Positions 23,014 to 39,848 are shown, numbered from the stretch's first letter. The stretch is DNA of 64,000 nucleotides from Auricularia sp. M13 (GCA_037042915.1 CM073193.1:1674001-1738000), one strand, 5' to 3'. Notes: generated by a model from the sequence alone, not told the origin. Numbers and translations are program-made.

Positions 23014-24668
23014 TCAATCCTGCGGTATGTCAAACTCGACGCGCATTGCTAGTTGGAGCTGGCGCGTGTCGATGGCTTGCGCGACCTCTCGACTGAACCC
23101 ACGGATTCGGAGCACAGGTAGCCCAGGTGCTACAAGCTCCTCCAGGACACGCACTAGCTTTACAGCTTCGTACAGATGGCCGACCTTCGTCCCATCGTAA
23201 TTGTGCAGTTCCAGAACGAAAGTCTCCAGTGCGGGTAAACAGGTGTGCAGGCGATCGACGAAGCTCAACGTCCCGGCATGGGCGAATTCGACGCGGGTGC
23301 GATGGCGGAATTTTTCAAGCGTGATAACGGCCGTTCGGACAGAAGGGAGCTGGATACCCGAGTCCACCACAGCAGCGAACAATGGAGGCGGTAAGCAGAC
23401 AGAGTGAAACAGACTGTGCAGGTCAGCGACTGACAGCCACTTGATCGCCTGCGCCAGAGATGCTGCCGCGGAGGCTCCGACGTAAGCCCACTGGAAGGCC
23501 CGATCGAATGCGAGAACCAGCGTACGGCCATCTGCGCCCTTGCCAGTGATGCAGACGCTATCGTCCTTTCCTGGGCCGATGGACAGCTCGTGAATGCTGG
23601 TAAACAACGAGCCCGCCCGCAGGCCCGTAGTCTCGTCGGCAGTTGACCAATCGCGAAAGCACAGTTCGACCTCTCTGAGCTGAGCAGTCTGCCATGGAAT
23701 ATACTTTTCGACGAGGTCCTTCCCATCTGCAGTTGACGCGATGAGAGTAAAACGCATAAGGGTAGGTGGCGGCGGGCCCGGCAGCATCAGGTGCACGAAA
23801 TCCATGTGAAATCCTGTCAGGGTGAGGGACTCTACCTGGGGGAAGATGTCGAAGAGATTGGCCATCTTTGCTGACCACAACGAACGGTTGCCCTCGACGA
23901 TCCCCGTGAGTTCCTTCACAGAATAAAGCGGGAAGGTCGAAGGCGGCAAAGCCTGCAAGGGCACGTGGAGCGTGCGCAGGTTGGCGATGTAGCCCAGGGG
24001 AGCGAGTCCGTCTGACAGCCAGATATTCCTCGACGTCAAGGCCTCGAGCCTGGGCATGGGCTTGGTCAGGATGATCGGTGCCGGCGAGTCCCAGTCTAGC
24101 AATCGCACGCGAGGCAAGATGCATTCAATCACATCGAGGACTGCGGGAAGAGGCCCATCTTTCTTGCCAAATGGAGTCCAATAGTTAGAGCCAGCGAGCA
24201 CCCCCCAATGCTTATACACCAGATCGATCGGGTGTTGCCCCGCACGGGCTAGCGCCATGGTGAGCAGGGCCAGAGGGCGGCGAGATTTGGTCGATAGATC
24301 TATCTGTGACCATAAGGCGGGGTGGTGCAGTGACGCGAGACGCCAGGAACGGGAAACCTGCGATGCGACGATGCGGTCGCGGAACGGCAAGAACATGAAG
24401 CATGAAGCCAGCAGCTCAGCGGGGAGGCGCGAGACAGAGCTGCTGTTGTTCCAATGACCGAGAAGATCGCGCAAAATGCGAAGCGTGGAGTCCATAAGCA
24501 GCGCGGCGATCTGCTCTATCTGTGGTGCTCTACAGATGTAAGCCTGGTGTTTGGCATACTGGCCAGGTTCAAGGGTAATACGTACAGTGTGACATTGCGC
24601 GAAATGGCGCCAAAATCCGACGTCAGCACCGCATGAAGTGCGGTCGAGTCGTGGTGAAAAGGCAACAT
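23014..24668 (-). CDS. F-box protein 3
   Basis: Third F-box paralogue of the window and probable SCF adaptor. Exons 24668-24586 (83 nt) and 24529-23014 are separated by a 56-nt phase-2 intron (GTACGT donor, TGTAG acceptor), giving 532 residues. Exon 1 starts MLPFHHDSTALHAVLTSDFG. The open frame runs further upstream of exon 2, but that part is intron plus antisense of exon 1. The F-box region reads SRLPAELLASCFMFLPFRDR followed by IVASQVSRSWRLASLHHPAL. Downstream are Leu-rich strands such as RLEALTSRNIWLSDGLAPLG, VESLTLTGFHMDFVHLMLP and LPVLRIRGFSREVAQAID. Same exon plan and length as F-box 1 and 2, which argues for a common recent ancestor despite low sequence identity. Confidence 0.85.
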
Positions 24669-24960
24669 GGCTCACTACAAGCTGCGCCAGCCGCTCTACT
24701 GCGATCTCAATCTGATTGACGGCGTTTGGCGTCGATCTGGGCACTCCAGTGATAAGATAATATGTTGCGATGTTGTCCTGCCGTACCTGCAGAAATATTT
24801 CTGCTCGCCGAACGCCCGTGGAACGGGCGAATGCAGAATGAGATGCCAGGGCGGTACCTCGAGGCTCGCGGGAGTTGCCCGTCGTACCTATCATAACGAC
24901 GAGTTTCAAATAGGTGCCGTAGATGTACCCTGCGGAGGGTTAGTTGCCTCGAGGTGATGT

Positions 24961-26385
24961 GATTTGATTCAAAAGTCTCAGTCCTAATATGATGCAAGCG
25001 AACCACAAGCAAAGCAGAGCAGAGGAAACCGAACATTAACACATACATACAGTATGTGTTGATAAAAACTAGACAATCAGGGTAGACCATAGGAGCGGGC
25101 AAAGGCACAAACCTAGCCGACGTCATCCTCCTGGTCCTCACTGAGGAACTCATCGACGATGCACGGCGCCGATGCGATCCCAATCTGCGCGATGGCGCCA
25201 CACGCAGTCGAAGCACGCCGCGCGCAGCTAGACAGACAGGCCGCCAGTCTGACCGACAAGCTTGGTCTGGAACGCATCGGCGAGCGACTCGCTCAGCGTG
25301 AACACCGGCGGAGGGCTGGGCGAGGGCGGTCGTGGAGGCGGCGGCGTCGGTTTTTTTGCAGGTTCGTGCAGGACGTAGGCGGTAGCGACGGCGCGGGGTT
25401 CAGCAAGTTGGCCAAATTCGAAGGTGGCGTGGGCATGACAGGGGGTTCAGGCGCCAGCATCGCGTTGCTGCTGGATCCCGCGACTGCGTGCGAAGGGTCC
25501 GAGGGCGCAGCGCCAGTGCCAAAGACGTCAACGGGCTCATTCGTTCTCTGGCGCTTGCTAGCTCGGCGTCCTCGTGCAGACTCAGTCGACCGCTGCTTCC
25601 GGGGTCCGTAATCGCGAGATCAGGCTCCTGCGCGTTATTCCGCGCACCAGCAGGCGTCCTGGACGGCCTGCTTCGCCTCCGCGCGCGCATCTTCCTGTTG
25701 TAGTCCTCGCGGCGCTCCTGCACGAACGCGGCGTCGAATCGCGCGCGCGCGCCTCGGCCGTGGTGTACTGTACATCGCCTGCGCGAGCCCGTCGATCTCG
25801 TCGAAGCAGATGGTGACGCGCGCGCCTCCTCGACGAGCTGCCGCTCGGCCTCGCCCACCCATTTCCAGAGGCGTTTCGCATGAAGAATGCTACAATGAAC
25901 CCGCGTTACTTAGGAGATGCAAAATTTCAAGAATCAGGAAAGGGGCTACTCACTGATATGTCGACCGGCAGCTCGCGCGCGCAAGGAGCACCTTGCTGTC
26001 CATGGAATAGTACGCCATGAGGTGGAGTGATGTTGAATTTCTGGAGCAGCTCGGGGTGATACAGCAATGGAAGCAGGTCATGTCCTAGCAATGTCTAGAG
26101 TAAGGGATCGTTTAGCAAAGACACAGGTACTTGAATGCGCCGAATGTTGCTTACGCTCATCGAGGCCGCCGACTTGGTCGTAAGTAACTTTCTGGTTGGC
26201 ACCAAGAGGGTCGACGTCGCGTCGGCCGAGCTTAGGCGGCCGAGGTTGCTCGGCGTTCCTGAAGGAGCTGGGAAGATGCCACCGCCGGTGCAGGCGCTGA
26301 ACAGCCCGCCTCCTCCTGCCCCAGCCACCGGTCCGCGCCGCGCGGTGGGTCGCGCGGACGGGCTCCTCGTCGTGGTCGGGCATAG
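24961..26385 (-). pseudogene. Decayed partial copy of the ATAD2/Yta7 gene
   Basis: This stretch repeats, in the same orientation, parts of the ATPase gene at 27924-32814. Matching pieces include the 3' flank (AAACCGAACATTAACACATA), the C-terminal tail, and the block with [16 protein letters not shown] and VGGLDERK. It is broken in several ways. The first AAA core is fused directly to the post-bromodomain tail at 25781-25784, removing the equivalent of about 2.07 kb. The Walker A loop is destroyed by a small deletion. About 300 bp around the start of the AAA block are missing. Many frames are shifted and no long ORF survives. It ends near 26385 at sequence matching about 31850 of the intact gene. 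It is therefore a tandem duplicate that decayed. Confidence 0.85.
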
Positions 26386-26503
26386 TATCGGTTTTGCATG
26401 CATACGGCTACAGAACAAGGGGGGTTAACGAGATAGCGCTTTGACGATGACCGATGGACGGTGTGGAAATATGAAAAGAGGTTGAGTGCGCTTGACGAGA
26501 GGA

Positions 26504-27746
26504 CTAAGCCGTGTCGAAGCATGCTCCCGAATCTGCAGCCGGACCCGCTTTGACACCCAGGAGGAAGGCGGGTTTGTCCTTCTCCCAAGTCGGGCAAGTC
26601 GGAACGTGTAGCTGAGCCAGACGCTCCACGAGTAAAGTGTATACGAGATCATTCTTGAACGTCGACTCGACAAGATCTGACTTGCCGTTCTCCGAAGGGG
26701 GGCGGTGACGCTTCCATAGGAGAAGAAGGTCGCCGAGCGGTTTGGGTAATCCAGGGTCGATGGAGTGATATCCGAGGCTCTTCAGGTCGCTCAGTCCAGC
26801 AGCCTGCAGTGCGCAGACAATCGCCGTCTTCGTGCAGCCAGGCGCGGTCATCTCCTCAATTATTTCGGATGGCGTAGGCCCGCTGACTGCGAGGACGTCT
26901 GCAACCGTCTTCTCCGTCGCATAGAAGCCGTGGAACGCATTTGATCTTGCTCGTTGGTCAGTTCATCTGTTGCACAGGTCAGCATAATGCCATTCACAAC
27001 CGTGCAGTTTGCCTCTAGTCTCCGCCTTTTCAGATCTTCCTGAGCCTTCCATATGGAACTCGCGGGCCATAGCGGCTTTGGACCAATGACCGTAGCGACT
27101 TCCGTCGCATCGCACGACATGAACAGGAAAGAGGGAGCCGGTCATGAGCACGTAAACATGTGGATTATAGGGAGCCGACGCAGGATGGTCGACGAGAGAC
27201 AACATTCGCGTGCCCGGCATCCTGTATACGTCCTTCTTATGCGGAAAACGGAAACAATCGGTGGTCCGAGCGCTCCATATGCCCTCGTCGTCGAAGATGA
27301 GCGTTATCCCGGTGTCGGTAGAGAACATGACAGGCCGGCCAGCCGCCATGCGACACAGGAGCATGTAGACGAGCGCGCAGGACTTGCCAACCTTCGGCAT
27401 GCCGGTGTACACCACGCCCTTGTCGTAAACGCCGAGCACGCGTTCGTACATGAACGTAATCTCCTCGCGAAGGTACATCGTGCCCCCGGTATCGACGAGG
27501 ACGTTCAGCTCCGAGAAAACCTCGGGTTGCTCAACTTGATGGTGAGCATGGGAGGCTCGCGAACGTGAGTCGCGAGGCGAAGCCGTTCTGAGCCTGCTGC
27601 TCCCCACCACTGACGATGAAATTCCACCCACGACGGCAGCGTGATGGCCTGCCAGCCTTTACTTACGTTTGCGCGCTGGCGGTGGTATCATTGTTAAGAG
27701 CGTGATCGGCTACCGTGACGCCCGCTCGGCAGCAAGGGTCCGCCAT
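26504..27746 (-). CDS. P-loop protein of the Crinkler/RHS-like type, copy 2
   Basis: Minus-strand gene between the ATPase gene and its pseudogene. Exon 1 (27746-27667) encodes MADPCCRAGVTVADHALNN and joins after a 79-nt intron to exon 2 at 27587. Exon 2 carries TMYLREEITFMYERVLGVYD, the Walker A loop GMPKVGKSCALVYMLLCRM, then ITLIFDDEGIW, MLSLVDHPASAP and LFPVHVVRCDGSRYGHWSK. The last part reads NAFHGFYATEKTVADVLAVS, IVCALQAAGLSDLKSLGYHS and ends GACFDTA. The order (P-loop, short beta-strand box with D/G, LVD, PV..S..R..WSK) matches the gene at 16427-17367. The junction near 26950-27040 is uncertain because the obvious acceptor leads to a stop, so the C-terminal third may be mis-joined or damaged. 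Function unknown. Confidence 0.6.
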
Positions 27747-27923
27747 GGCCACTGTCCAGCGTAAGACGAAGTGGGTCGGATTTATCTCGAAAGTCACAGT
27801 CCTAATAGTATACATGCAAGCGAACCACAAGCAGAGCAAAGCAGAGGAAACCGAACATTAACACATACATATACACTGATAAAAAAACTAGACAGTCAGC
27901 GTACGACTCGCAAAGGCACGAAC

Positions 27924-32814
<4,891 letters not shown>

Positions 32815-35800
32815 GCCACAGAGGCTCTATCCAGCGGCCGTGCCTATGGTGCTGCGAGGCCGGGCTTTGTGCGCGGGTCGGCGTAAGTCAGACAGCCAGG
32901 GCGGGGGAAGAGCCAGCCAGCAATGAGCACAGAATATATGGGCGTTTGTATGCCGTTCAGAGCCAGGCGGGCGCAGGCGCAGGGGCAGCCAGACAAAAGA
33001 GATTCGAGCAGCCGGGGCCGGGCCAAGAGTCAGCGCGGCAAGCCAAGGTGGTTTCAAGCGCCGCCCGAAATACCCGCTCCTCGACGCCCTGCGCGCCGGC
33101 ACATCTACCCGCGCACCGCAACGACCAGCCCACATGGAGGCCTGCAACCTGTTGCAATCGCCCTGAACAGGCCGCACGCAATATCGGCCCGTCCAGCTCC
33201 CGTGCGAGCACTGGCAGCAGTATACCCAGACCAACACCCCAACAGCCCAGCGAGCACCCTTTCGACGCGCCCAGAGCCGCTGGTGCGCTGCTGGGCCCGC
33301 CAGAGCGCCATCATCATCGCAGCTTGCCGAGCGAAGGTCGCGTGAATAGCGCGCCGTGCCCTGCTCGCTGGTGGCAGAGCGGGGGCGCAGGTCACCCCGG
33401 GAAGCAGCATCTCTGTGGTCTGAGTGAGAGATTGAAGCTGAGCGATGCGGACGCTTGCCGCGTGTCGGGACGGATTGGCGGCATATGATCTCGCTCCCTG
33501 TCCGACGCCGGCCACCTCATCTCTTTCCACGACTCATTGACGGTCATTGTGCTGGGGTGAGTGTCGGGGGTGCTGGGAGAGTGCGGCGAGGTGCGGTGGG
33601 CATGGATGGTCGGAACTGTTAGATCGTGGCGGCAATCCCTGCTCCGTCGCGCCTGTCCTGCCTATAGGTCCGAATTCCCCGCTTACATCGCTCAGTCATG
33701 CCGAACCATATATAATACCATCGCTTCACGCCTTTTTTTTCCCATTGCTGTAGGGCCGGTGAAGGCATTATCGGACCGTGGGAAAGTTGCGAGCGGAGTT
33801 TGCGGTTGCTGTCAGCGATGGCTGTGCTAATCTGTGCCGCTCTCCTTTTGCTCTCATCTTGCCCGTAAAACAGCCACTTCCAAGGCTTTCTGGCACACAC
33901 ATACCTACCTATCCCGCCGCTTGCTTGTTTACTAATACTGGTGATAACAGCGCTGATCTGCCTCGAAGAGCGAATCCGTCTTTGACTCTCTCTTGTTTCC
34001 CACGCCGTCGTTTTTCACATGAATTCACGATTCAGCAACTCAGAGGCCAATACGCAAGCTTCACTTCCGTTTGCTGTCCGCCATAGGCACCCTGAGCGCG
34101 TTTTGCCTTACAGTACTCGCGCAAGAAACGACTTCCCATGACACGCCGTCGGGATACACACAGGAATGAGGCAGGGCATGGCTTTATTCTGACCATCCTT
34201 CTGCCTCCCTATGAGCGTACGGCTGTCTCTCTGGGCTCGCCTGGCTCTTCCCCAGGCTCGCTGTGCCGACACCCGCAACATTCGAGCGGCCGGTGCTACC
34301 TCGCTGATACTCTTCCATCGCACGGAAAAATCATACATAATGGAAATCCAGCGCTCAACCCGGTCTTGCGCCTCTCCGAACTTGTTGCATGTGCACTCCG
34401 GACTTGTCATCGCGTGGTTGGCTGTCGCAATTCCCACGGGTCTCCGAATCTTCGCTCGACTGGAAACCCATATGACAGCAACTCCTCCCTTCATGGTTAT
34501 TCTTCAGCATCTACTTGTCTGCAGCCTTCGAAAGGGCCTCTCGTGTGCAACTTGTGCCCACGCTATTACTGTGGGAGATCACTCGTCACAGCCTTGCGCT
34601 AGCCCTCACCTCCGTTGCCCCGGCCCGTCTCACAGGGATACTTATCGTTGTGATCGCGCTAAGTATCCTACCGTAACGCCTAAGTTGCATCGTCATGGAA
34701 CCACCGTCCTTAGTCGGGTCTGCAAACGGCGCTAGGCAGATTGGCCCCCCGAGTGTCGACGGACATGACGTCGCGCCCGCATGCGGTTACTTACAGTAAT
34801 AGCATTCACCGATCTGTTAGCTTTTTCCCACCGTCGTCGCATGATCCCGACAGCGAGAGGAGGGTCGAGCCCGCGGCTGCGCAATCTCGCTTCTGGTGGC
34901 TGGAGCGCAAATCTCAACAAAGGCCCTGCGGCTGTCAGTGGCAGATGAGGGGCGTTTATTGAAGCTCCTCTAAACTGAATTGAATCGCGCAGAGTAAGTG
35001 GTGATCACATACCAAATGTTCACGCGGATATCGATCAGACTCAGCCGGATTCCCACGCTCTGTCGATGCGGGTACGCACAATCAGATACATAATCTCGAA
35101 TCTTGGATCTGTTCATATCCCAGCGGTCCAATGGCCACTCTGTAAGCCTACTACAATGCCTGGGGGAACCTCACGTTTACTCGGCCTCATAACCCCGCGC
35201 GCATAATCCCGCCCTGGAGAACAGGGGCACGCAGCGACGGGAAATCCATAATCAATTTGTCTTGTCACCCTCGAAATCGGAAGGGATTCTCAGGCCGCAG
35301 GGATCAACAGCCCGCTGCTCGCGGGCACGCGGGGGTTTTCGAACAGAATACGAAAGAAGAGCGAGAGCGACGCCCTCGATGTTGGCGGGCGAGCATCCGG
35401 TTTGTCAGCAACTTCAGCCTGCGCGGACATAGAGTGCTAGGTGCCTCTCGGCAGTCCCTGACATCAACTAACGGAATCTGCTGTGCGCCTTGACTACCAG
35501 GCTGTCGACTCAGTACTCAGCGCGAGCCGTGGGGCTGTCTGTAAGAGGGAGCGCAGGGTGCAGATGGATGGGACGAACTTCTCACGGTGACGAACGTCGT
35601 TCTGATCTTTAGACTTTTGTCTTCGCGGAAATTCTCTGGCATTGGCAGGGGCTTCAAGCGATGTGATGCCGTGCCAAGCACGTGCAGCGGATCTCAGATC
35701 TCAGGCCTCAGGCTCCGGGATTCCCACAGGTCGCAGCGGCCGTCGGTCGCGACCGAAACCACGACCAGAGTCCCCGACCACTGCGACAATTAGCCAAGGA

Positions 35801-36176
35801 CACATTTTCGCGATGGATTCAAGCTCATAAAGGCAAGTCGGAATCCCGGGATACGCGTTTGAGCCGCTAGGGGACGCCTGAGACGGCGGGTGTCATGGCG
35901 AAAACAGTCAGTGCTAGCGCCCGAAAAGGTCCAGTCCCTCATGCAGGTGTGCCGTGGCTGTGCAAACAGGTCGCTCGCAACAAATAATTTGCCCTATGAG
36001 CGTGGAACGGGTAGCCATCAGCGAACACACACCTTCCTTCCTTGCCTTCCCTCCCTTCCTTCCTTTCCCCCGATTGATTGCCACGCTGCGCTGGCGCACC
36101 GGGATACATAAAGCCGACGACCTGGTGGGAGACCCCGGATTCCCCCGCCCTGCCCCGCCCCGCACGCTCCCTGAGG
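32815..36176. other. Gene-poor 3.4 kb
   Basis: Starts with the ATPase promoter side. ORFs of up to 254 codons at 32.7-33.5 kb are antisense or promoter-region frames in GC-rich DNA. A 174-codon ORF at 34211-34735 has no recognisable motif. A CT-rich tract (36029-36070) precedes the next gene. Nothing else is supported. Confidence 0.45.
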
Positions 36177-37702
36177 ATGCCGCACGTCGGTCCCGGAGTC
36201 GAGGAGACTCTCATAGGGTGCGCCTGCTTTACGCGCCGCCTCCTTCGCCTGCTGATCATCGTCGCGTTGAACGCGTAGAATCTTCTTCGAGGTCCTCCTA
36301 TATGGCGCGTTCTGCGTCGTCGCGTACGAGTGCGCTCAGGCGCTGCGGATGAGGGCGCAAGCCAGGAAGACGCACTGGTACATGACGTTCACGTTCGTCG
36401 CGCTCTGGGTGATGATCACCATGGTATGCACTCGCGCGCGCACATGTCTCCGCGGCCGGGCTCATGCTGACGCCGAACCTGCGTAGAGAACGGCGGTGGA
36501 CTTCAAGCGCACCATCATCTCCTTCACCAACCCATCCGATACCGGGGCTATCGACCTCGGCATGCCCAAATCGGTGAGACTCTTACAGACCCTGCCCGAT
36601 GTTGTCTCACCTTCGTGCTGTCAAGGTTGAGAGCATAATGACCAACACACTGCTTGTGGCAATAACCGTCGTTGCCGACGCGTTCTTGGTGAGCTTGTCC
36701 CTCATTTCTCTCCCCCACCCCCCTTCGTGCTCATTTGCATACAGATATACCGCGTCTTCATAGTATGGAGGAATAGCTTCCTCATCATCATTGTGCCTGC
36801 GCTCCTCTGCATGGGAACCGCAGGTGCGTCTCCAGGTACACCCAGGGCGGCTAGTCTCATACAAATATTCTTAGGCGGCGGGACGTACGTTATCTACGCG
36901 CTATGCAATGCGGACATCAAGAACGGAGTCAAGGCTTTCGTTCGAGTGAACGAGGCGTTCACGATATTCCTCTACTTCACGCTCTCCGCAAATGGCCTTT
37001 GCACAGGTGGGTTCTTCAGTTCGACGGCTCGATCTCAGACTAAGAATCATCGTGCAGTGCTTATTGCGAGCCGTATCATCTGGGTCCGACGCAGCTCGAG
37101 TGGCAACCGCGCGAACAGAAGCGATGCTATTTCGCGTCTACTAACACTCATTGTTGAGTCTGGTATGTTCGTCTCCCATCGCCAATAGATTGAGAATATG
37201 ACCTGGTCAATCTTCCTTCCCCTAGCTGCGGTATATTCGGCCGTCCTCATCGCAGAGATCGTTGCCATTGCGCGCGGCAGTCCGACATCGTTCACGTTCA
37301 TCAACCTCGTAAGTGCAGTAAAAGCGCAGGGGTAAGGATCTCTCACATCTTCCACAGATAGGTCCTCTGGTTGGCATCGTCGTACGTCTAAAGTCTCGCG
37401 GTGCATCGTTCAGACTCTGACGCTTCATCGTGTAGTTCAGTTACATCATCATCCGCGCCGCTCGCAACTCCCACCCGCTGGACACCACGAGCGGAGGTGG
37501 TTCTACCTCCCGCACAGCGGGCGCCTCGCAGAACTCTGCAGGCCACGCGTTCCACGGCTCGCGCGGAGGAACACCATACCACTACCGCGGCGGCTCGCGC
37601 GCGCACGGCGACAGCCGCCACGAGCCGGTGCAGATACAGCTGGAGACGATAAAGCAGACCATCAGCTACCCTTACGCCGACGAGAGGGGAGGAAAAAGTT
37701 GA
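36177..37702 (+). CDS. Multi-pass membrane protein, agaricomycete family
   Basis: Ten exons were resolved and all phases close to a 341-residue protein: 36177-36217, 36279-36423, 36487-36573, 36626-36688, 36745-36823, 36875-37006, 37058-37162, 37226-37308, 37358-37381 and 37436-37702. About seven hydrophobic helices follow in order, for example IFFEVLLYGAFCVVAYECAQ, WYMTFTFVALWVMITM, NTLLVAITVVADAFLIYRVF, SFLIIIVPALLCMGTAGGGT, FTIFLYFTLSANGLCTG and LLTLIVESAAVYSAVLIAEI. The start MPHVGPGVEETLIG followed at once by a helix, and the late VESA and IIIRAARNS motifs, are typical of a large 7-TM family in mushrooms without known function. The tail is Gly/Ser/His-rich and cytoplasmic-looking. Two micro-exons (41 and 24 nt) are easy to miss. 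Confidence 0.82.
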
Positions 37703-37928
37703 TCATGAGCCGGCGAGCTCTCGACCTGGCGTCGTCATTCGGATAGCTTACATACGGGCAGAATCATTTCGGAGCTCAATCAGCTCGTCGGGGACCCTGG
37801 ATCTTGCTGTAGAGTAATACCACTGTATGAATGCACCTGGATCAATCGTATAAAACGGCTCTTCGTTGTTGTGGCCTCTGGATCAAGGCAGTCATTGCGG
37901 CCCGAATTGCCGATCATCTGCTTCAGCC

Positions 37929-38378
37929 ATGACGCTGGCCAGCGACGAGTTCGAACTTTATGACCTCAAAGTGGTCGTCGAAGCACCAGAGGGCGCACAG
38001 TTGATGTGTAAGTGAACCCTTTTCTCATTCTCGCTCCAAGTTCATTAGACGGCTTAGGTGGAGCCAAAATTGGCGACTTTTTCACCCTGGAGGGCGAAAT
38101 TCTCAGGCTCCCTGCCGGTCAGGGCTTCTCTATATACTCTTTAGGTATGCTTCTAGACATCCAAGGTGTCGCGCAGGGGCAATAACCACTCCTCAGCTGC
38201 TTTGATGCCAATTCTTGCAGCCAAGCAACGGCCGACGCAGACAGCGGACTGGATGACGAGCGACTCAGTTGTGGCATGTCCCGATCCCCACTGCCCATCG
38301 ACGTTGAGGATCATCCGTACTGCAAAGCGGGTATTCAAGCATTCAGACACAACGGCTGTTCCGATGCCAAATCCGTAG
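37929..38378 (+). CDS. TIGR04076 family protein
   Basis: Small protein of 115 residues from three exons (37929-38007, 38058-38144, 38197-38378) whose phases close exactly. It reads MTLASDEFELYDLKVVVEAP, CGAKIGDFFTLEGEILRLPA, GQGFSIYSLAALMPILAAKQ, DWMTSDSVVACPDPHCPSTL and FKHSDTTAVPMPNP. These are the typical motifs of the TIGR04076 family, found in bacteria and fungi, whose biochemical role is not established. The invariant Cys-Gly near the first junction and the CPDPHCP pair suggest a metal or redox site, which is inference. It lies 226 bp after the membrane-protein gene on the same strand. Confidence 0.85.
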
Positions 38379-38522
38379 CAATCAGTCACATCATCTCGCG
38401 CCTTCGATTGCGAGCAGGGAAACTCTTGGATTAAGTACAGTCGACACAAGTAGCTTGATGAATGAAAACGAAGGGTAAAACGACACAAGGTATTGGCTAC
38501 GAGCGCATGAAGCGAGCAACAA

Positions 38523-39848
38523 TCATGAGGAAGAGCGCAGAACTGCGGTTTCAATCTTTGACATCTGCGGCGAGGATGAAGGCGCAGAAGACCGCTGCCT
38601 TACAACATTCTGAAGATGCTCGATCACCTCCTTTATTACCTTCACGGACTCGTTGTCAAGATCCAGAGGACGGTTCTCCTGCTCCTTGACAAACTGCACG
38701 ACTTTCCTCTCGACCTCCCGCTCGATCAGTTCTTGATCAACTTGACACCTTCGCGCCACCACTGCCGCGACGCGCTCTTCAATCAGCGCGTGCAGAGCGG
38801 CGTTGTCGCTGCGGTAGGCCGGTACGCCAGTAAGGGGGGCGAAGGGGTGCTCGCGCGGGATGAATGGCGGCGCGTCGGGGCGAAACTGCACATGAGGCGC
38901 AGGCGGAGGCGGAGGCGGAGGCAGACGAGCTAAGGGTGCAGGGCAGCCAAAGACATCCACCGCGTCCCCGCGCTCTGGGACCTCCTGAACCGAGGGAAGA
39001 AGGGGAGGGGGCGCGGCGGGTTGCTGAAAGATGGGCTGCGGTGGGATCGGCGGGAAGTCGTGCTTGAGCGACCGGCGCTTCTGCGGCACGGTGTACTTGG
39101 GTGAGCGGTCCGGGCTTGTGGGCGACGACTCGAGCGACGTGGCGGGCGAATAGCCCGCGCGCGACCCCGGCGTGCTGAAGAGCGTCGAGGCGGGCGAACT
39201 CCACGCGGTGCGCGAGCTGCGCGAAGACTGCGGCGTCGTCGGGTAGCGTATGCGGTGCGGCGACAGTGGGGGCGTGTAGGGCGTGCGCGGGGTTGACGGT
39301 GGGGGATACGAGACAGGCGCGTACGAGTGCGCATAGACAAAGGCCGCAGGGTCCAAAGGCGCAGGGCGCCTGCCGGTGTTTATGTTGCGCTGCGGCGACA
39401 CGGGCGCGGAGTGCATGCCGCTCGGCGGGGGTGTCTTGGGGCAAGGAAGCGAATCGTTCGTAGCAGTTTGAGACTGGGAGCGCGAAAGCGTGCGGGCGCG
39501 ACGCTCGCGACGGATGATAGTGTCGCGCTTCGACCAGTTGACACTCGTGCCGTCGGGCGAGATAGAAAGGATGCGATTCGCGAGCGCGGGGTGCGGAATG
39601 TTGTGCGCGCGGACGTCGGCGAGGTTTGCCTTCTTCCAGCCGTGCTCTCCTGCGTAGAACCATGCGCCGTCAAAGGTGCGTTTGACCGGGTCGACGTTGC
39701 ACAGATACACGTCGCCAACACGTCTCCCGTCGCACGCCGGAGGTTCGGCTGTGGTGCCCGTGAGCACGACAAAGGCATCTCGCGGAGCAAGCTCGCGCTC
39801 GTCCCGGTCGAAGTTGATGTGTACAGCGCGTTCAACGGAGTCAGACAT
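38523..39848 (-). CDS. Ser/Pro-rich hypothetical protein with coiled-coil C-terminus
   Basis: Single exon, 441 residues from ATG 39848; the open frame continues upstream without a better Met. An ordered N-terminal region of about 120 residues (MSDSVERAVHINFDRDEREL, GRRVGDVYLCNVDPVKRTFD, ANRILSISPDGTSVNWSKRD) is followed by a long Ser/Pro/Arg-rich disordered middle with SP and TP pairs suited to phosphorylation (TPRTPYTPPLSPHRIRYPTT). A poly-Pro stretch precedes a C-terminal helical segment rich in charged residues (ALIEERVAAVVARRCQVDQE, VIKEVIEHLQNVVRQR) that could form a coiled coil. Not recognised as a known family. Convergent with the TIGR04076 gene. Confidence 0.75.
   Translation of the reverse strand: MSDSVERAVHINFDRDERELAPRDAFVVLTGTTAEPPACDGRRVGDVYLCNVDPVKRTFDGAWFYAGEHGWKKANLADVRAHNIPHPALANRILSISPDGTSVNWSKRDTIIRRERRARTLSRSQSQTATNDSLPCPKTPPPSGMHSAPVSPQRNINTGRRPAPLDPAAFVYAHSYAPVSYPPPSTPRTPYTPPLSPHRIRYPTTPQSSRSSRTAWSSPASTLFSTPGSRAGYSPATSLESSPTSPDRSPKYTVPQKRRSLKHDFPPIPPQPIFQQPAAPPPLLPSVQEVPERGDAVDVFGCPAPLARLPPPPPPPAPHVQFRPDAPPFIPREHPFAPLTGVPAYRSDNAALHALIEERVAAVVARRCQVDQELIEREVERKVVQFVKEQENRPLDLDNESVKVIKEVIEHLQNVVRQRSSAPSSSPQMSKIETAVLRSSS

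Noticed and set aside
34211-34735. 174-codon plus-strand ORF
   Set aside because: No family motif, no splice evidence and unbalanced composition; treated as chance.
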